DNA from: Pararhodonellum marinum
Lineage (GTDB): Bacteria > Bacteroidota > Bacteroidia > Cytophagales > Cyclobacteriaceae
Assembly: GCF_015354735.1 (NCBI RefSeq)
Contig: NZ_JACEFJ010000001.1
Coordinates: 496,001 to 560,000 of the forward strand
Direction: 5' to 3'
DNA: 64,000 bases
Made by a program: the position numbers and the translations under genes. Within the stretch, counting starts at the first letter, position 1. Every line of letters starts with the position of its first letter. Under the pieces are notes generated by a model that searched no databases, was not told the origin of the DNA, and saw only the letters and a list, made by a program, of their open reading frames with translations. Positions 37,921 to 46,842 of the stretch are shown here, one piece after another.

Positions 37921-38373
37921 TTAAGACAATTGGCTCACAAATTTGTGGTGGTTCCAATCTACCTTTATGTCTTTAATTTTATCTTCGTCAGTGAACTGGA
38001 AAATAAAAATATGTTCAGAATAAAAACGCTTGCCTTTAGCTTCAAGTCCGGCAAAGTTTTTCTTTTGGGTTCCAAAAATATCCACATTGCAAGTCACGGT
38101 ATTCTCTTTTTCCAGGTAAACCAGATCTATAACCGTATTATCCAGATCAGGAAAGGCATCCATCAAAGCAGTCCAGACCCCTTTGCCGATTTCATGGATC
38201 TTTCCTTCATAATCACGGCCGAGAGGTACAAATGAAACGATTCCCAGAGCGTCACACAAGTTCATCATCCGGTCAAGTTCCATTTCCTGATAAGCGGAGA
38301 AAAACTCTAAACAAATCCCCTTTCTGAGTGCTGCCACATGGCTTTCCTGCATTGATTTTGAGATAGTTTTCAT
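37921..38373 (-). CDS. SnoaL-like/NTF2-fold protein
   Basis: A 150-residue polypeptide of the SnoaL-like cyclase/NTF2 superfamily (ECFFSAYQEMELDRMM-like first helix; GKGVWTALMDAFPDLDNTVIDLVY; VDIFGTQKKNF). No signal peptide. The pocket residues cannot be assigned, so substrate and reaction are unknown. Start is ATG 38373. A bidirectional hairpin terminator lies 87 bp past its stop. Confidence 0.8.
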   Translation of the reverse strand: MKTISKSMQESHVAALRKGICLEFFSAYQEMELDRMMNLCDALGIVSFVPLGRDYEGKIHEIGKGVWTALMDAFPDLDNTVIDLVYLEKENTVTCNVDIFGTQKKNFAGLEAKGKRFYSEHIFIFQFTDEDKIKDIKVDWNHHKFVSQLS

Positions 38374-38566
38374 AAGATATTTTTTTTAGTTTTTTGATTA
38401 AATTTTTAAATACTTCAATTTTCACTAGTAGCGCAAGGTCAGCAGAGGAAGCGGATTTAGTTTGCAACCATTAATTTCTCACCTGTAGCTGAAGGCAAAT
38501 ATTCATCTTTATCTCAATTGTAATTTCAGTATTAAATTTCGCTTGCGCAATACAGTGTGTTTTGAT

Positions 38567-39118
38567 TTAACCCTCTAATAGCCAACCTACATACACGATT
38601 TTCCATTCGCCATTGTGTTTTTCCAGTATTCTTGTTTCTCTGCTCAAGCCTGGCATATCCATGGTAGGGTCACCGGTATCTTCACCATATTGGTCAAATG
38701 TCAGCCAAGCCACATCATGGAAAATACGGAGATTGATATTGGCTCTCCTGACGTCAGTGGCAGTTGGATTCTCAGCTGGACTGTTCTCCATATGGCTTTT
38801 GGTTCTTTTGCACCTTTCTTCCCAGCCTTCTACCACAGTCACTCCGCCTGCTGCCCACCATCCCAAGGTTCTGATATAGTCCTCATGGACCCATAAGTCA
38901 GCATATGCATCGAAATCCTTTTTCCAAAAAGCGGCGGATTCATTTTCAATGACTTGCATAATTTGCTGTTTTTCCTGTTCAAAGTCCACCTTGTACACGA
39001 ACTTGGGTCCATCAATACTTGTTTTTGTGGTCTGAAAACCTGACAAGGCAAAATAAATGAATGCTCCCAAAAGGAGCCAAGGATTGTTGACGATACTGTC
39101 TAATTTTAATTTTTTCAT
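38567..39118 (-). CDS. Exported NTF2-like protein (DUF4440-type)
   Basis: About 183 residues. An N-terminal hydrophobic segment (about 13-29) anchors or exports it; then a SnoaL/DUF4440-like fold (QQIMQVIENESAAFWKKDFDAYADLWV; MDMPGLSRETRILEKHNGEWKIVYVGWLLEG). The GTG at 39154 is rejected because MKKLKLDSI is the better leader start. Substrate unknown. A second NTF2-like gene lies 194 bp further along the same strand. It does not overlap any neighbour. Confidence 0.78.
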   Translation of the reverse strand: MKKLKLDSIVNNPWLLLGAFIYFALSGFQTTKTSIDGPKFVYKVDFEQEKQQIMQVIENESAAFWKKDFDAYADLWVHEDYIRTLGWWAAGGVTVVEGWEERCKRTKSHMENSPAENPTATDVRRANINLRIFHDVAWLTFDQYGEDTGDPTMDMPGLSRETRILEKHNGEWKIVYVGWLLEG

Positions 39119-39246
39119 GATGTAAATAAAAATTGGTTGATAAATTTTAATCACGATTTCAGCGCGTATGTAAATTCACTTGCTGAAATCCATTGACCAA
39201 AATTATCCGTTTGACATGCGATTTACTTGTAAAAATGCGTACGGGT

Positions 39247-40053
39247 TTATTTTTCCACGAAGCGGATCAATTCCCGGTGATTTTGGTAGTATTCTGAAGG
39301 GTTCATTTGATTGAAAGCCTTGAAGTCTTTGGCCAGATGAGACTGGTCATGGAATCCGTTTTCAAAAACGATATCCTGCCAGTCCACTTTTTGGTTGTGG
39401 ACTATCTTGTTGGAGAGGTATCCAAACCTTTTGATTCGGGCATACAACTTTGGTGTGATCCCTACTTTTTCCTGAAATTTCTTTTCAAGGTATCTTCGAC
39501 TGATTTTGAATCTAGACAAAACCTCATCGATGGTCAACATCCCATTTTTTTGATCAATAAAATCTATGGTTTCATCAATGATGGTGAGGTTTTTCCTTGC
39601 CCTGTCTACATAAGATACCAGAAAGTCCTCCAATATTTTGGTTCTAGCCTCGGTAGAAATGGTATGGTTGATTTCATGGTGAAGGTTGTTGCCAGATTGA
39701 CCTAAAAAATCTCCGATGGCCAGACGTTTGTTGACCATTTCTGCCATATGCAGTCCAAAAAAATTATGAAGCGCATTGGCTTTCAGCACAATGCCAATCA
39801 TTCCGATGCTACCCTGCAATTCCAAATGATAATTTCCGGTAAATTGACCAGAAGCAAAAGCCAAAGGAACCTGCTCCTTTAGCTCCTCTTGAATATAAGC
39901 CCAATATGGATTTTTATAGTTGAAGACCATTGCATTGAAGCCAGAAGGGGGACTTTGTACCACTAGTTTTTCATCCGTTTCTCCTTCCCAAACAAACAGG
40001 CACTCCACGTATGGATCCAAATCTGAAACCGGCTGAAATTTTTTGTACAACAT
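39247..40053 (-). CDS. AraC-family transcriptional regulator
   Basis: A 268-residue regulator. The N-terminal ~150 residues form the ligand-type domain found in AraC proteins with a DUF6597-like N-terminus (FQPVSDLDPYVECLFVWEG; PSGFNAMVFNY). The C-terminal ~100 residues have two helix-turn-helix units (LTIDEVLSRFKISRRYLEKKFQEKVGITPKLYARIKRF and WQDIVFENGFHDQSHLAKDFKAFNQMNPSEY). The next gene along this strand is the exported NTF2-like protein, 128 bp away, a possible target. The divergent DUF4198 gene is another. The ligand is unknown. Confidence 0.9.
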   Translation of the reverse strand: MLYKKFQPVSDLDPYVECLFVWEGETDEKLVVQSPPSGFNAMVFNYKNPYWAYIQEELKEQVPLAFASGQFTGNYHLELQGSIGMIGIVLKANALHNFFGLHMAEMVNKRLAIGDFLGQSGNNLHHEINHTISTEARTKILEDFLVSYVDRARKNLTIIDETIDFIDQKNGMLTIDEVLSRFKISRRYLEKKFQEKVGITPKLYARIKRFGYLSNKIVHNQKVDWQDIVFENGFHDQSHLAKDFKAFNQMNPSEYYQNHRELIRFVEK

Positions 40054-40279
40054 GATCCAAAATCGAAGAAACCGCCAAAATTAAGGACTGGTTTATACCT
40101 ATCTAATTGATTTATAGGGGTTAATTTAATAAAAAAAAATAGATTAGGAGGGCTGTTCTATCAATTAAATGTGGTTTGCCTCGTTTTGAACAGGATTCGA
40201 ATTATAAAGTGGGTTTGGCTAAATCCCCAGTAATTTTTTCATACAAATGAGTGATGATACCTTACAAACTTGTTAGGTT

Positions 40280-40421
40280 TAAGTATATTTAAAATGGTTA
40301 TCCGCTTCTTTGCCACTAACCCTATATTCTTCTTCAAACGGGCTGGAAGTCCGAAGTCTGACGTACCGGACATTTCAATTTGCTGGCGAGAATTGTCTTG
40401 AATTACCATTTTGCTGGCATC
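40280..40421 (-). repeat. Dispersed structured repeat, copy A
   Basis: About 140 bp that, read on the minus strand, match 58229-58372 at roughly 80-85% (judged by eye). The conserved flanks include 'aattctcgcc.gcaaa.tgaaatgtccggtac' and 'cgtttgaagaagaatat.gggtta.tggcaaagaagcggat' (parts identical in both copies). The centre differs. It lies upstream of the DUF4198 gene and next to the 3' flank of the AraC regulator. No transposase, target-site duplication or inverted terminal repeats are visible. Confidence 0.85.
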
Positions 40422-40491
40422 ACGCTGTGCATACACAATATTTAAATTGACATACCAATCAGATTTCAAGTTTTATTCTTCTATAGAATTT

Positions 40492-41286
40492 ATGAGAAAA
40501 ATTAGCCTTGCTGTTCTTTGTATCCTCCTCCTTAGCGGTCACGAGTTATTTTTGAAAACTGACAGTTACTTTTTGACTCCTCAAAAGGAAAATTTACTCT
40601 ATCTTTTCAATGGTACTTTTGACCTTAGCGAAAATACCATTTCTCGTGACAGAATTGTTAATGCACAGATCCATGGTCCAGATTTTTACCATGAACCTTC
40701 AGATAAGGATTATTATGATGATGGGGACATCACTTTTTTACGTTGGAAAACGGGTGCAAGCGGGAGCTATGTTGCTGGAATCTCCACCCTTCCACGGACA
40801 CTTGAAATGAGTCCAGAGGATTTTTTGGCGTATTTGGAACATGAAGGATTAACTGGCCTTATTGCTGAGCGTAAGGAAAAAGGGCTCTCTGAAAAGTCTG
40901 CCAAAGAAAAATACTCCAAGCACGTCAAAGCGCTTTTGCAGGTGGGTAAACAAACTTCAGTTGACTATAGCAAAGTCTTGGGTTATCCTATCGAGTTTGT
41001 CCCTCTGAATAATCCATATGCGACCAAGAAAGGAGAAGTTCATAGCTTTCAGTTGTTCTGGAAAGGGAAACCGCTTACAGATCAGGTGGTTCATTATGCC
41101 TACAAGGTAGGGGAGAGGGATACCGAGGGGGAAAAGTCCACCCTCACAAATGAAGAAGGTATTGTCCACCTCCAAGCAGAACAAAAAGGGAAATGGTACC
41201 TGGCCACCATCTTTATTGAGGAGAGTGCAGAAGCTGAACTTGACTATGAATCAAACTGGGCTACCCTTACTTTTGAGGTGAGGTAA
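40492..41286 (+). CDS. DUF4198 exported protein
   Basis: About 264 residues of the DUF4198 (NikM-like periplasmic) family: a short N-terminal membrane or leader segment, then HELFLKTDSYFLTPQKENLLYLFNGTF, which is the family's typical start, and later KVLGYPIEFVPLNNPYATKKGEVHSFQLFW. Family members lie near metal-uptake TonB systems, but none is adjacent, so the ligand is not known. The reading frame is open to 40411, but ATG 40492 begins the leader. A dispersed repeat lies just upstream. Confidence 0.83.
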   Translation: MRKISLAVLCILLLSGHELFLKTDSYFLTPQKENLLYLFNGTFDLSENTISRDRIVNAQIHGPDFYHEPSDKDYYDDGDITFLRWKTGASGSYVAGISTLPRTLEMSPEDFLAYLEHEGLTGLIAERKEKGLSEKSAKEKYSKHVKALLQVGKQTSVDYSKVLGYPIEFVPLNNPYATKKGEVHSFQLFWKGKPLTDQVVHYAYKVGERDTEGEKSTLTNEEGIVHLQAEQKGKWYLATIFIEESAEAELDYESNWATLTFEVR

Positions 41287-41297
41287 TCAAATCCCAT

Positions 41298-41810
41298 TCA
41301 CCGGTGCTGGTCAAATAGCAAAACATTGCCATCAGGATCGGTTACCATAAAGCTCCCTGGCCCAGTGGTGCTTTCGTCCACTTCCGGATTGACGGGTATG
41401 CCATTGTCTTTTAGGTGCTGTTGAATTTCCCTTATGTCAACGAAATGATCTATATTCTGGGCATTTTGGTCCCAACCGGGATTAAAAGTCAGAATATTCC
41501 CCTCAAACATCCCATAGAACAAGCCGATGACACTGTTTTCATTTTTCATGATGAGGTAATTTTGCGAAATGTCACCTGCAAAGGATGTGAAGCCTAGTTT
41601 TTCATAAAATGCTTTTGAAGTGTTAAGGTCCTTAACACTGAGGCTTACAGAAAATGCTCCTATTTTCATCGTCGTGTTATTTTGTTTATCTGAATGAAGG
41701 TTACGTGGATTGATTTCGACTTCCTCTAATTCGGTGCCGATGGATTGAAGGTAGAAACCTAATCCAAATGACAAAATAAGGCCTAGAATTATAAATGCTG
41801 ACTTTTTCAT
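41298..41810 (-). CDS. Membrane-anchored VOC-family (glyoxalase-fold) protein
   Basis: About 170 residues. The N-terminus is a membrane segment (about 2-22), which is unusual for the glyoxalase/VOC fold of about 120 residues that follows (FSVSLSVKDLNTSKAFYEKLGFTSFAGD; TTGPGSFMVTDPDGNVLLFDQHR). One metal-binding acidic residue is suggested by VTDPDGN. The sequence does not reveal the substrate. The TTG at 41825 in frame is rejected for ATG 41810. A related exported VOC gene lies at 63363. Confidence 0.83.
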   Translation of the reverse strand: MKKSAFIILGLILSFGLGFYLQSIGTELEEVEINPRNLHSDKQNNTTMKIGAFSVSLSVKDLNTSKAFYEKLGFTSFAGDISQNYLIMKNENSVIGLFYGMFEGNILTFNPGWDQNAQNIDHFVDIREIQQHLKDNGIPVNPEVDESTTGPGSFMVTDPDGNVLLFDQHR

Positions 41811-42083
41811 GTTGTGGGTTTTCAATTTTTATACTTTATCCTTTATTTCTTGGTCAGAGATCGAAATCAAGTCTGTTTTTTTCTATTTAGGGAATCCAAA
41901 AATGATACATGTTTTATTTCGATGGCCTCGCTCGGCCGTTAAACCCGGGAATCAACCAACTGATTTCCATTGAACAATCCATTTTCACTTTATCCTTTTA
42001 CGCTTATTCTTTAAACCTACATTTGCGTTAGGATTCCCTGCAGGTAAAGTTAAACTTCAATAATCCATAAATGAAAATGCCAA

Positions 42084-43643
42084 CTAGGATTCCTGTTTGA
42101 TTCGCTCCTTAATTCGATCTGACAACCGTAAGGCAAAAGCTACCAGGGTCAAAGTTGGGTTTGGCGCTCCTGATGTTACATAACAGCCAGAACCAGCCAC
42201 GTGCAGATTATTTATTCCATGAACTTGGCAGTGGATATCCACAACTCCTTTATTTGGACTCGCGCCCATTCTTGTTGTACCCATATGGTGCCATCCTCCA
42301 TTGGTCGACTTTGGAAAGCTATCATCGCTCTCGTCAATAAGAAAATCATTCAATTTAACCCGAGCGATTCCGGCTTTTCCCACCTCCTTGGCCATGATCT
42401 GATTGATCCTGCGAAGACTTCTCTTGTCCAATGGCGAAAGCTCCCAGTTCAAATTTGCAAGAGGAACACCGAACGCATCTTTCTTTTCACTAAGCGTAAT
42501 ACGAGAATTGGGGTTGGGGGATTGCTCCATTCTGGTTTGGAAAGTGAAGGCCCTCATGATGGCCCCTTGATTATGGGCTTTCGCTTTTTCTTCGGCCTCA
42601 TCCCAACTCTTGAAAATGTTATCCACAGATTCTCTGGGATCTTCGTTTTGCCACACATCTATCCTTGGGGTGACATGCCTTGCATAGGCAGTAGGTGAAA
42701 GTCCACAAGTTCCATTAAGAATTTTTTCATTGCGAAGGACTTCTTTTCGAAGTGCCAGCTCATTCCAGAACATCAATTGCTGGTTGAAATGATTCAATTC
42801 GGTGGGAAAGGGTTTTAACAACCACATTTCAGCGGTGTCCACTTCCAAATGTTCCATAAAAAACCTACCCACTAGGTCATGGTCATTTCCAAGGCCATTT
42901 TTCGCCTGTCTATTGGATGCTAGAAGCATACGGGCATTTTGTATCGCCCCCATGGCCAGTATATAATGTTTCGCACGAACTTTAAGGGTATTATTGGATC
43001 TGTTATTTATCTCGACTTCCTGTACCGAATTAACTGGTTCATTCCCCTTTATGTCCACCAAAGTGGCATAGGTATAAAGTTGAATATTTGGCGCTTTGAT
43101 AATGAGGTCTTGGTAAGCTTGTTTTAGGCCACCATTCCAACCTGATACTTTACTAAGTTGCCATACCTTGTTCCAAATTACATTCTCGTCCAGCGGAAAA
43201 GGATTCAGATTGGGCCATTGCTCTTGCCAAAACCCTAAATCATAATTGTAGGGCCCAAGTTTTAAAGGGAAATGGGCCTGCTCATAATAGGGCTCTAGGT
43301 CCTTTTTTGAAATTGGCCATTCACTATTGGGCACCCAGTCCCTTTTTTCAAAATCGATTTCATCAAATGGGGAGCACATTCCTGCCCAGTGACCTGAGGT
43401 ACCTCCAAATTGAGCCAGACGGGTGGATCGAAGTGGAAAGTAACGCTGACCCGTAGCATCACCAGAAAGCATATCTTGAACACTGTCGTCGTATTCAAAA
43501 CCGCCAGCCTCTAATAAAATAACTTTGTAAGGGGTATTCATCCAGTCCAATGCTATGCTTAAGCCCGCAGGACCTGTTCCAATAATGCATATATCCCCTT
43601 CAATGATGTTATTCGCTGACAGTTTTCTGGCATCTATGTGCAT
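42084..43643 (-). CDS. GMC oxidoreductase (FAD-dependent)
   Basis: A 519-residue glucose-methanol-choline oxidoreductase. The N-terminal FAD motif ICIIGTGPAGLSIA (GxGxxG), the second FAD region FGGTSGHWAGMC, and the C-terminal catalytic His in GGWHHMGTTRMG with APNPTLTLVAFALRLSD are present. No signal peptide; the Tat-type small subunit gene starts 388 bp upstream and ends 4 bp before this start. The pair resembles sugar/gluconate dehydrogenase small+large subunits, but no cytochrome gene follows, so the electron acceptor is unknown. Confidence 0.93.
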   Translation of the reverse strand: MHIDARKLSANNIIEGDICIIGTGPAGLSIALDWMNTPYKVILLEAGGFEYDDSVQDMLSGDATGQRYFPLRSTRLAQFGGTSGHWAGMCSPFDEIDFEKRDWVPNSEWPISKKDLEPYYEQAHFPLKLGPYNYDLGFWQEQWPNLNPFPLDENVIWNKVWQLSKVSGWNGGLKQAYQDLIIKAPNIQLYTYATLVDIKGNEPVNSVQEVEINNRSNNTLKVRAKHYILAMGAIQNARMLLASNRQAKNGLGNDHDLVGRFFMEHLEVDTAEMWLLKPFPTELNHFNQQLMFWNELALRKEVLRNEKILNGTCGLSPTAYARHVTPRIDVWQNEDPRESVDNIFKSWDEAEEKAKAHNQGAIMRAFTFQTRMEQSPNPNSRITLSEKKDAFGVPLANLNWELSPLDKRSLRRINQIMAKEVGKAGIARVKLNDFLIDESDDSFPKSTNGGWHHMGTTRMGASPNKGVVDIHCQVHGINNLHVAGSGCYVTSGAPNPTLTLVAFALRLSDRIKERIKQES

Positions 43644-43647
43644 GTCC

Positions 43648-44031
43648 CTAAGCTTTGGTTTGATTCATTATATAATGAAGTGCACACTGCCTAGCTTCGG
43701 TTTTTGAAAGCACCCAACCATCAATGGTCACCAGGTTTCCATTGAAAAAATCCGATTGGGTCAGTGCTAGCAATTTGTCCTTAGATTGGCTGGCAGAATC
43801 TGAAAAGAGCGCTTTGGCAAGAGATCGCTCCCTGCTCTCCTCCGGAAATTTCGCAGCGTATTTGGCACCGATATCTGAAATGCTTTCTTCATCCCAAATG
43901 AGAGAAAGAAATTGGGGAAAAATAGATTCCTTGTCATAGTCAGGAATGTCAAAATAAACCTGATTAACAAAAGGGACAGAAACGGCAACTACTCCTGCTG
44001 AGACAAGCAGCATAAAATTACGCCTTTTCAT
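43648..44031 (-). CDS. Gluconate 2-dehydrogenase subunit 3-like, Tat-exported small subunit
   Basis: A 127-residue protein with a twin-arginine leader (MKRRNFMLLVSAGVVAV, RRNFM motif). The remainder resembles the gluconate 2-dehydrogenase subunit 3 family that guides the flavin subunit through the Tat pathway: SIFPQFLSLIWDEESISDIGAKYAAKF and DGWVLSKTEARQCALHYI. The GMC subunit starts 4 bp later. This small subunit provides the export signal for the partner, which lacks its own (inference from the family). Confidence 0.87.
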   Translation of the reverse strand: MKRRNFMLLVSAGVVAVSVPFVNQVYFDIPDYDKESIFPQFLSLIWDEESISDIGAKYAAKFPEESRERSLAKALFSDSASQSKDKLLALTQSDFFNGNLVTIDGWVLSKTEARQCALHYIMNQTKA

Positions 44032-44475
44032 AGAGATAGCAGGTTTGGTTGAGGAAAAACTCGTGAAGAAATTTACTGAAGAATTAAATAAAAACCAAAT
44101 TTTTAAAACCTAGATGCTACACCTAACTACCACTGAATCAGTGAGAAAAGGATTAAGTTCTTTGCAATGCCATTTGACATTCAAACCGTTTTATTAAAAC
44201 AACAGCATTTTTAGCCTCAATTCATACCATTGAGTGAATTAAGCCTTTAAAAAGCTTATCCTGAAAGAAGTAATAACTCGTTTTGTTGGTAAATGGCAGT
44301 TCCACTTTTATGTGGTGTTCTCCTCCACCATAGAAAAATAATCGATCTTTGGTTTTACACCAATTCGTTGACTCGATGCTTTGAAATTTTCAAACATTTG
44401 AATGTCTCTCAGGGAGTCTTGCTTATCTTCATTTTCGCTTTTGTACCGACTTTTCCTGATGCTAAAAATAACAGT
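44032..44475. other. Intergenic region, no supported gene
   Basis: Lies between the DUF2911 gene and the Tat small subunit gene. On the minus strand, directly after the DUF2911 TGA, the same frame stays open for about 58 codons to the TAA near 44305 (with SIRKSRYKSENEDKQDSL... and GVKPKIDYFSMVEENTT). It lacks an ATG except internal ones, so it is either a chance open frame or a former extension of the DUF2911 protein. The rest is AT-rich sequence with no motif I can name. Confidence 0.5.
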
Positions 44476-45033
44476 TCAATCATTAGGTTGACCAATTGGA
44501 ATGGCCAATTGAACATCGCTCCATTCAAAATAAACGGTAGCACCATTATCTGGTCCAGCTTCTATCCGCGTAGTAAATTGTTCCACAGGCACGTCTAGAG
44601 TAGTAACGGGAACTTCAGTAATTAATACATCTTTGCTGTATTCTGGTTCCCAAGCGCCCCATTTTCCCAATTCTGTATTTACGCCAATGCGGAAAGTAGT
44701 TTGACCGGGAATGGCATACAATCTATAAGTCCCAGCTGCTAAAGGCTCCCCGTTGAAAGTAATATCTTTATTGACTGTCATTTCAGTGGCTTCGTTGGCT
44801 CCCAATCGCCAATAGGTACCATAAGGCTGAATGGCACCACTTTCTTCTGTTCCAAAAATCACCCGTTCTCTGACAGATGGGCGACTGTAGTTGATTTCCA
44901 CTTTTAAGTCATTTACCTCTAACTCAGCTTTACCTGCCGGGCTTAATGTTCGGCTGCGGTAATTCATATAAGCAAATACCAAAATGAGCAACAAAACAAT
45001 TGCTCCTAAACCAATCAGAACCTTTTTTAACAT
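44476..45033 (-). CDS. DUF2911 protein, membrane-anchored
   Basis: A 185-residue protein: one N-terminal membrane segment (about 5-25), then DUF2911 (SPAGKAELEVNDLKVEINYSRPSVRERVIFG; YGTYWRLGANEATEMTVNKDITFNGEPLAAGTYRLYAIPG). The family is common in Bacteroidota, and its role is not known. Start is ATG 45033. The same reading frame continues open after the stop. Confidence 0.88.
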   Translation of the reverse strand: MLKKVLIGLGAIVLLLILVFAYMNYRSRTLSPAGKAELEVNDLKVEINYSRPSVRERVIFGTEESGAIQPYGTYWRLGANEATEMTVNKDITFNGEPLAAGTYRLYAIPGQTTFRIGVNTELGKWGAWEPEYSKDVLITEVPVTTLDVPVEQFTTRIEAGPDNGATVYFEWSDVQLAIPIGQPND

Positions 45034-45130
45034 ATGGATAGCGAGTTTAAATCGAAATAGAAATTAGGGATTAAATGGTTGGTTTAAAAGTGTTTGGAGA
45101 TTTAAATTTAAAAAGAGAGATTGGGATGTT

Positions 45131-45718
45131 TCATTCACGGATGATTCCTTGAATTTTTAAATGCTGAAGAAGCATAATGGTTTTTCCGTCTTTTATCTCA
45201 CCCGTTTGTATCATTTCATAGGCAGCTTGGAATGGCAATTCCATGACTTCGATATTTTCCTGTTCCTCCAATAGTCCGCCTCCAGCACCGATTTTCATGT
45301 CGTCTGAATATTCGGCAATGAAAAAATAGAGGATTTCAGTAACTGACCCAGGGGACATATAGGCTTCAAACACTTTTTGAATAGAACTTACTCGATACCC
45401 CGTTTCCTCCTCAGTCTCTTTCCTGATGCAGTCCTCCGGATTGTCTCTGTCCAGTAAACCTGCACAGGTTTCTATTAGGAGTCCGGATTGGTTTCCATTA
45501 AGAAAGGTAGGAAGCCTAAATTGCTTTGTCAGGATTACGGTTTTTTTTGACTTGTTATAAAGCAGAATGGTAGCACCGTTTCCACGATCATAGGCCTCTC
45601 TGGAATGGGTGACCCAGTGCCCATTGTTCAACTGGAAGTCGTAAGTCACTTTATCCAACCGATACCAATGGTCAGAAAGTAGCTCTTTTTTAAGGTTTTT
45701 GACGCGTTGGTTAGGCAT
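45131..45718 (-). CDS. nudK: NudK-type NUDIX hydrolase (GDP-mannose pyrophosphatase-like)
   Basis: About 195 residues. The NUDIX box is [24 protein letters not shown], with KE in place of the usual RE, as in E. coli NudK. Downstream parts match NudK closely ([40 protein letters not shown]). NudK hydrolyses GDP-mannose to mannose-1-phosphate and GMP; a role here in nucleotide-sugar turnover is probable. Start choice: ATG 45718 (MPNQRVKNL) overlaps the end of the upstream DUF4406 gene by 8 bp; ATG 45730 and TTG 45733 are upstream options. Confidence 0.88.
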   Translation of the reverse strand: MPNQRVKNLKKELLSDHWYRLDKVTYDFQLNNGHWVTHSREAYDRGNGATILLYNKSKKTVILTKQFRLPTFLNGNQSGLLIETCAGLLDRDNPEDCIRKETEEETGYRVSSIQKVFEAYMSPGSVTEILYFFIAEYSDDMKIGAGGGLLEEQENIEVMELPFQAAYEMIQTGEIKDGKTIMLLQHLKIQGIIRE

Positions 45719-46064
45719 GTGGAATTTCATCAATATGGTAGTAGACCTTTAATCCTCTTTCAATGGCTATTTTAACATCTTGATCAGCTCCCTTGGATTC
45801 ACCGGGAATTCTCAATATCCCATCACATTTTTCGAGAATGCTATGAGCGACAGGATATTGGATTTCATTCCAAATATCATCGCCCGGCTTTTGTGACCCA
45901 GCAAGTTTCATCAAAGGCAAAGCCACCCATTCCCCAATAATGGGAACATGTCCTTTTTTAAAAATGGGTAGAGCCATCGCTTCGAGGTTGTCAAGGTTGC
46001 GAGAGATGAGCTTTGGGTCATCATTGGTTCCACTTCGATATGGGCCGGCAATTAGAATCAGCAT
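45711..46064 (-). CDS. DUF4406 protein (nucleoside deoxyribosyltransferase-like)
   Basis: A 117-residue protein with an N-terminal nucleotide-binding-like start ([16 protein letters not shown]) and a late [25 protein letters not shown], matching DUF4406. The fold resembles the nucleoside 2-deoxyribosyltransferase family, but no substrate is known. The nudK gene begins within its last codons, so the two are co-translated. The pairing suggests nucleotide or nucleotide-sugar clean-up (inference). Confidence 0.82.
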   Translation of the reverse strand: MLILIAGPYRSGTNDDPKLISRNLDNLEAMALPIFKKGHVPIIGEWVALPLMKLAGSQKPGDDIWNEIQYPVAHSILEKCDGILRIPGESKGADQDVKIAIERGLKVYYHIDEIPHA

Positions 46065-46142
46065 AAGTTTTTTTTTCTAAAACTAAGAACTACCTCTTCC
46101 AATAAAAATAAGATATCTTAAGAAATGTTGAGCAATCCTGAA

Positions 46143-46718
46143 TCAATTCTTATTCCCTCGGATTGAACTGAGAAACTCCGGCGTGATGCCAAGGTAAGAA
46201 GCTGTTTGCTTAAGCGTGACTTTATGGGCTATTTGGGGGTATTTTTTGGTGAATTGATCATATCTGTCTTTTGCGGGTAAAGATAGGTTTTCGATGGTTC
46301 TTAGCTGCTCCCTGCAATAGGCATTTTGCATTAATATTCTGAAAAATTTATTGAACGCTGGTATGTCTTCATAAAGTTTATCCAGATTTTCTTTAGACAG
46401 TGTTAAAACGCTACAATTTTCAACCGCCTGAATATTGACCATAGCCGGGAGTCCATTTAGGAAAGTATACATGTCAGTAATCCACCAGTCTTTCACGGCA
46501 AACATCACTGTGGATTCTTTTCCATCGGGATTACAATAATAGGCCCTCAATATTCCAGCATTGACGAAATTTATATGGTTGCAAAGATCTCCTTGCCGAA
46601 GAATAAATTCATTCTTGGCTAGATGTGCCTCCTCCAAAAAACCCAGAAAATGCGCTTTTTCTTCTTCGTTCAGGGAGATGTATTTGCAGATGTTTGAAAA
46701 TATTAATTCTGTGTTCAC
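46143..46718 (-). CDS. Crp/Fnr-family transcriptional regulator
   Basis: A 191-residue regulator: N-terminal cNMP-binding-type sensor (about 20-120; FILRQGDLCNHINFVNAGILRAYYCNPDGKESTVMF) and a C-terminal winged-helix region with KVTLKQTASYLGITPEFLSSIRG as recognition helix. No Fe-S cysteine cluster is evident, so it is not an Fnr proper. The frame begins with GTG at 46718; no ATG is nearby that would preserve the domain. Which genes it controls is not visible. Confidence 0.88.
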   Translation of the reverse strand: MNTELIFSNICKYISLNEEEKAHFLGFLEEAHLAKNEFILRQGDLCNHINFVNAGILRAYYCNPDGKESTVMFAVKDWWITDMYTFLNGLPAMVNIQAVENCSVLTLSKENLDKLYEDIPAFNKFFRILMQNAYCREQLRTIENLSLPAKDRYDQFTKKYPQIAHKVTLKQTASYLGITPEFLSSIRGNKN

Positions 46719-46842
46719 GATAAATCAATTTAACATGGAAACAGTTTTACACAGTTTGAATGTGACATTACTTTACTCAGGGTTCGCTGGGCTCGACCCA
46801 TTACACTTAATTCTGAAGCAAATTGATCTAGACCGCTTTTTT

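Noticed and set aside
40239-40469. 76-codon frame in repeat copy A, and its counterpart near 58196
   Set aside because: Both frames overlap a dispersed repeat with a variable core and length differences; treated as a non-coding element, although partial conservation of the frame is noted in the findings.
44293-44598. Plus-strand 101-codon frame
   Set aside because: It is antisense to the DUF2911 end and intergenic; no start signal, and composition is unlike a protein.
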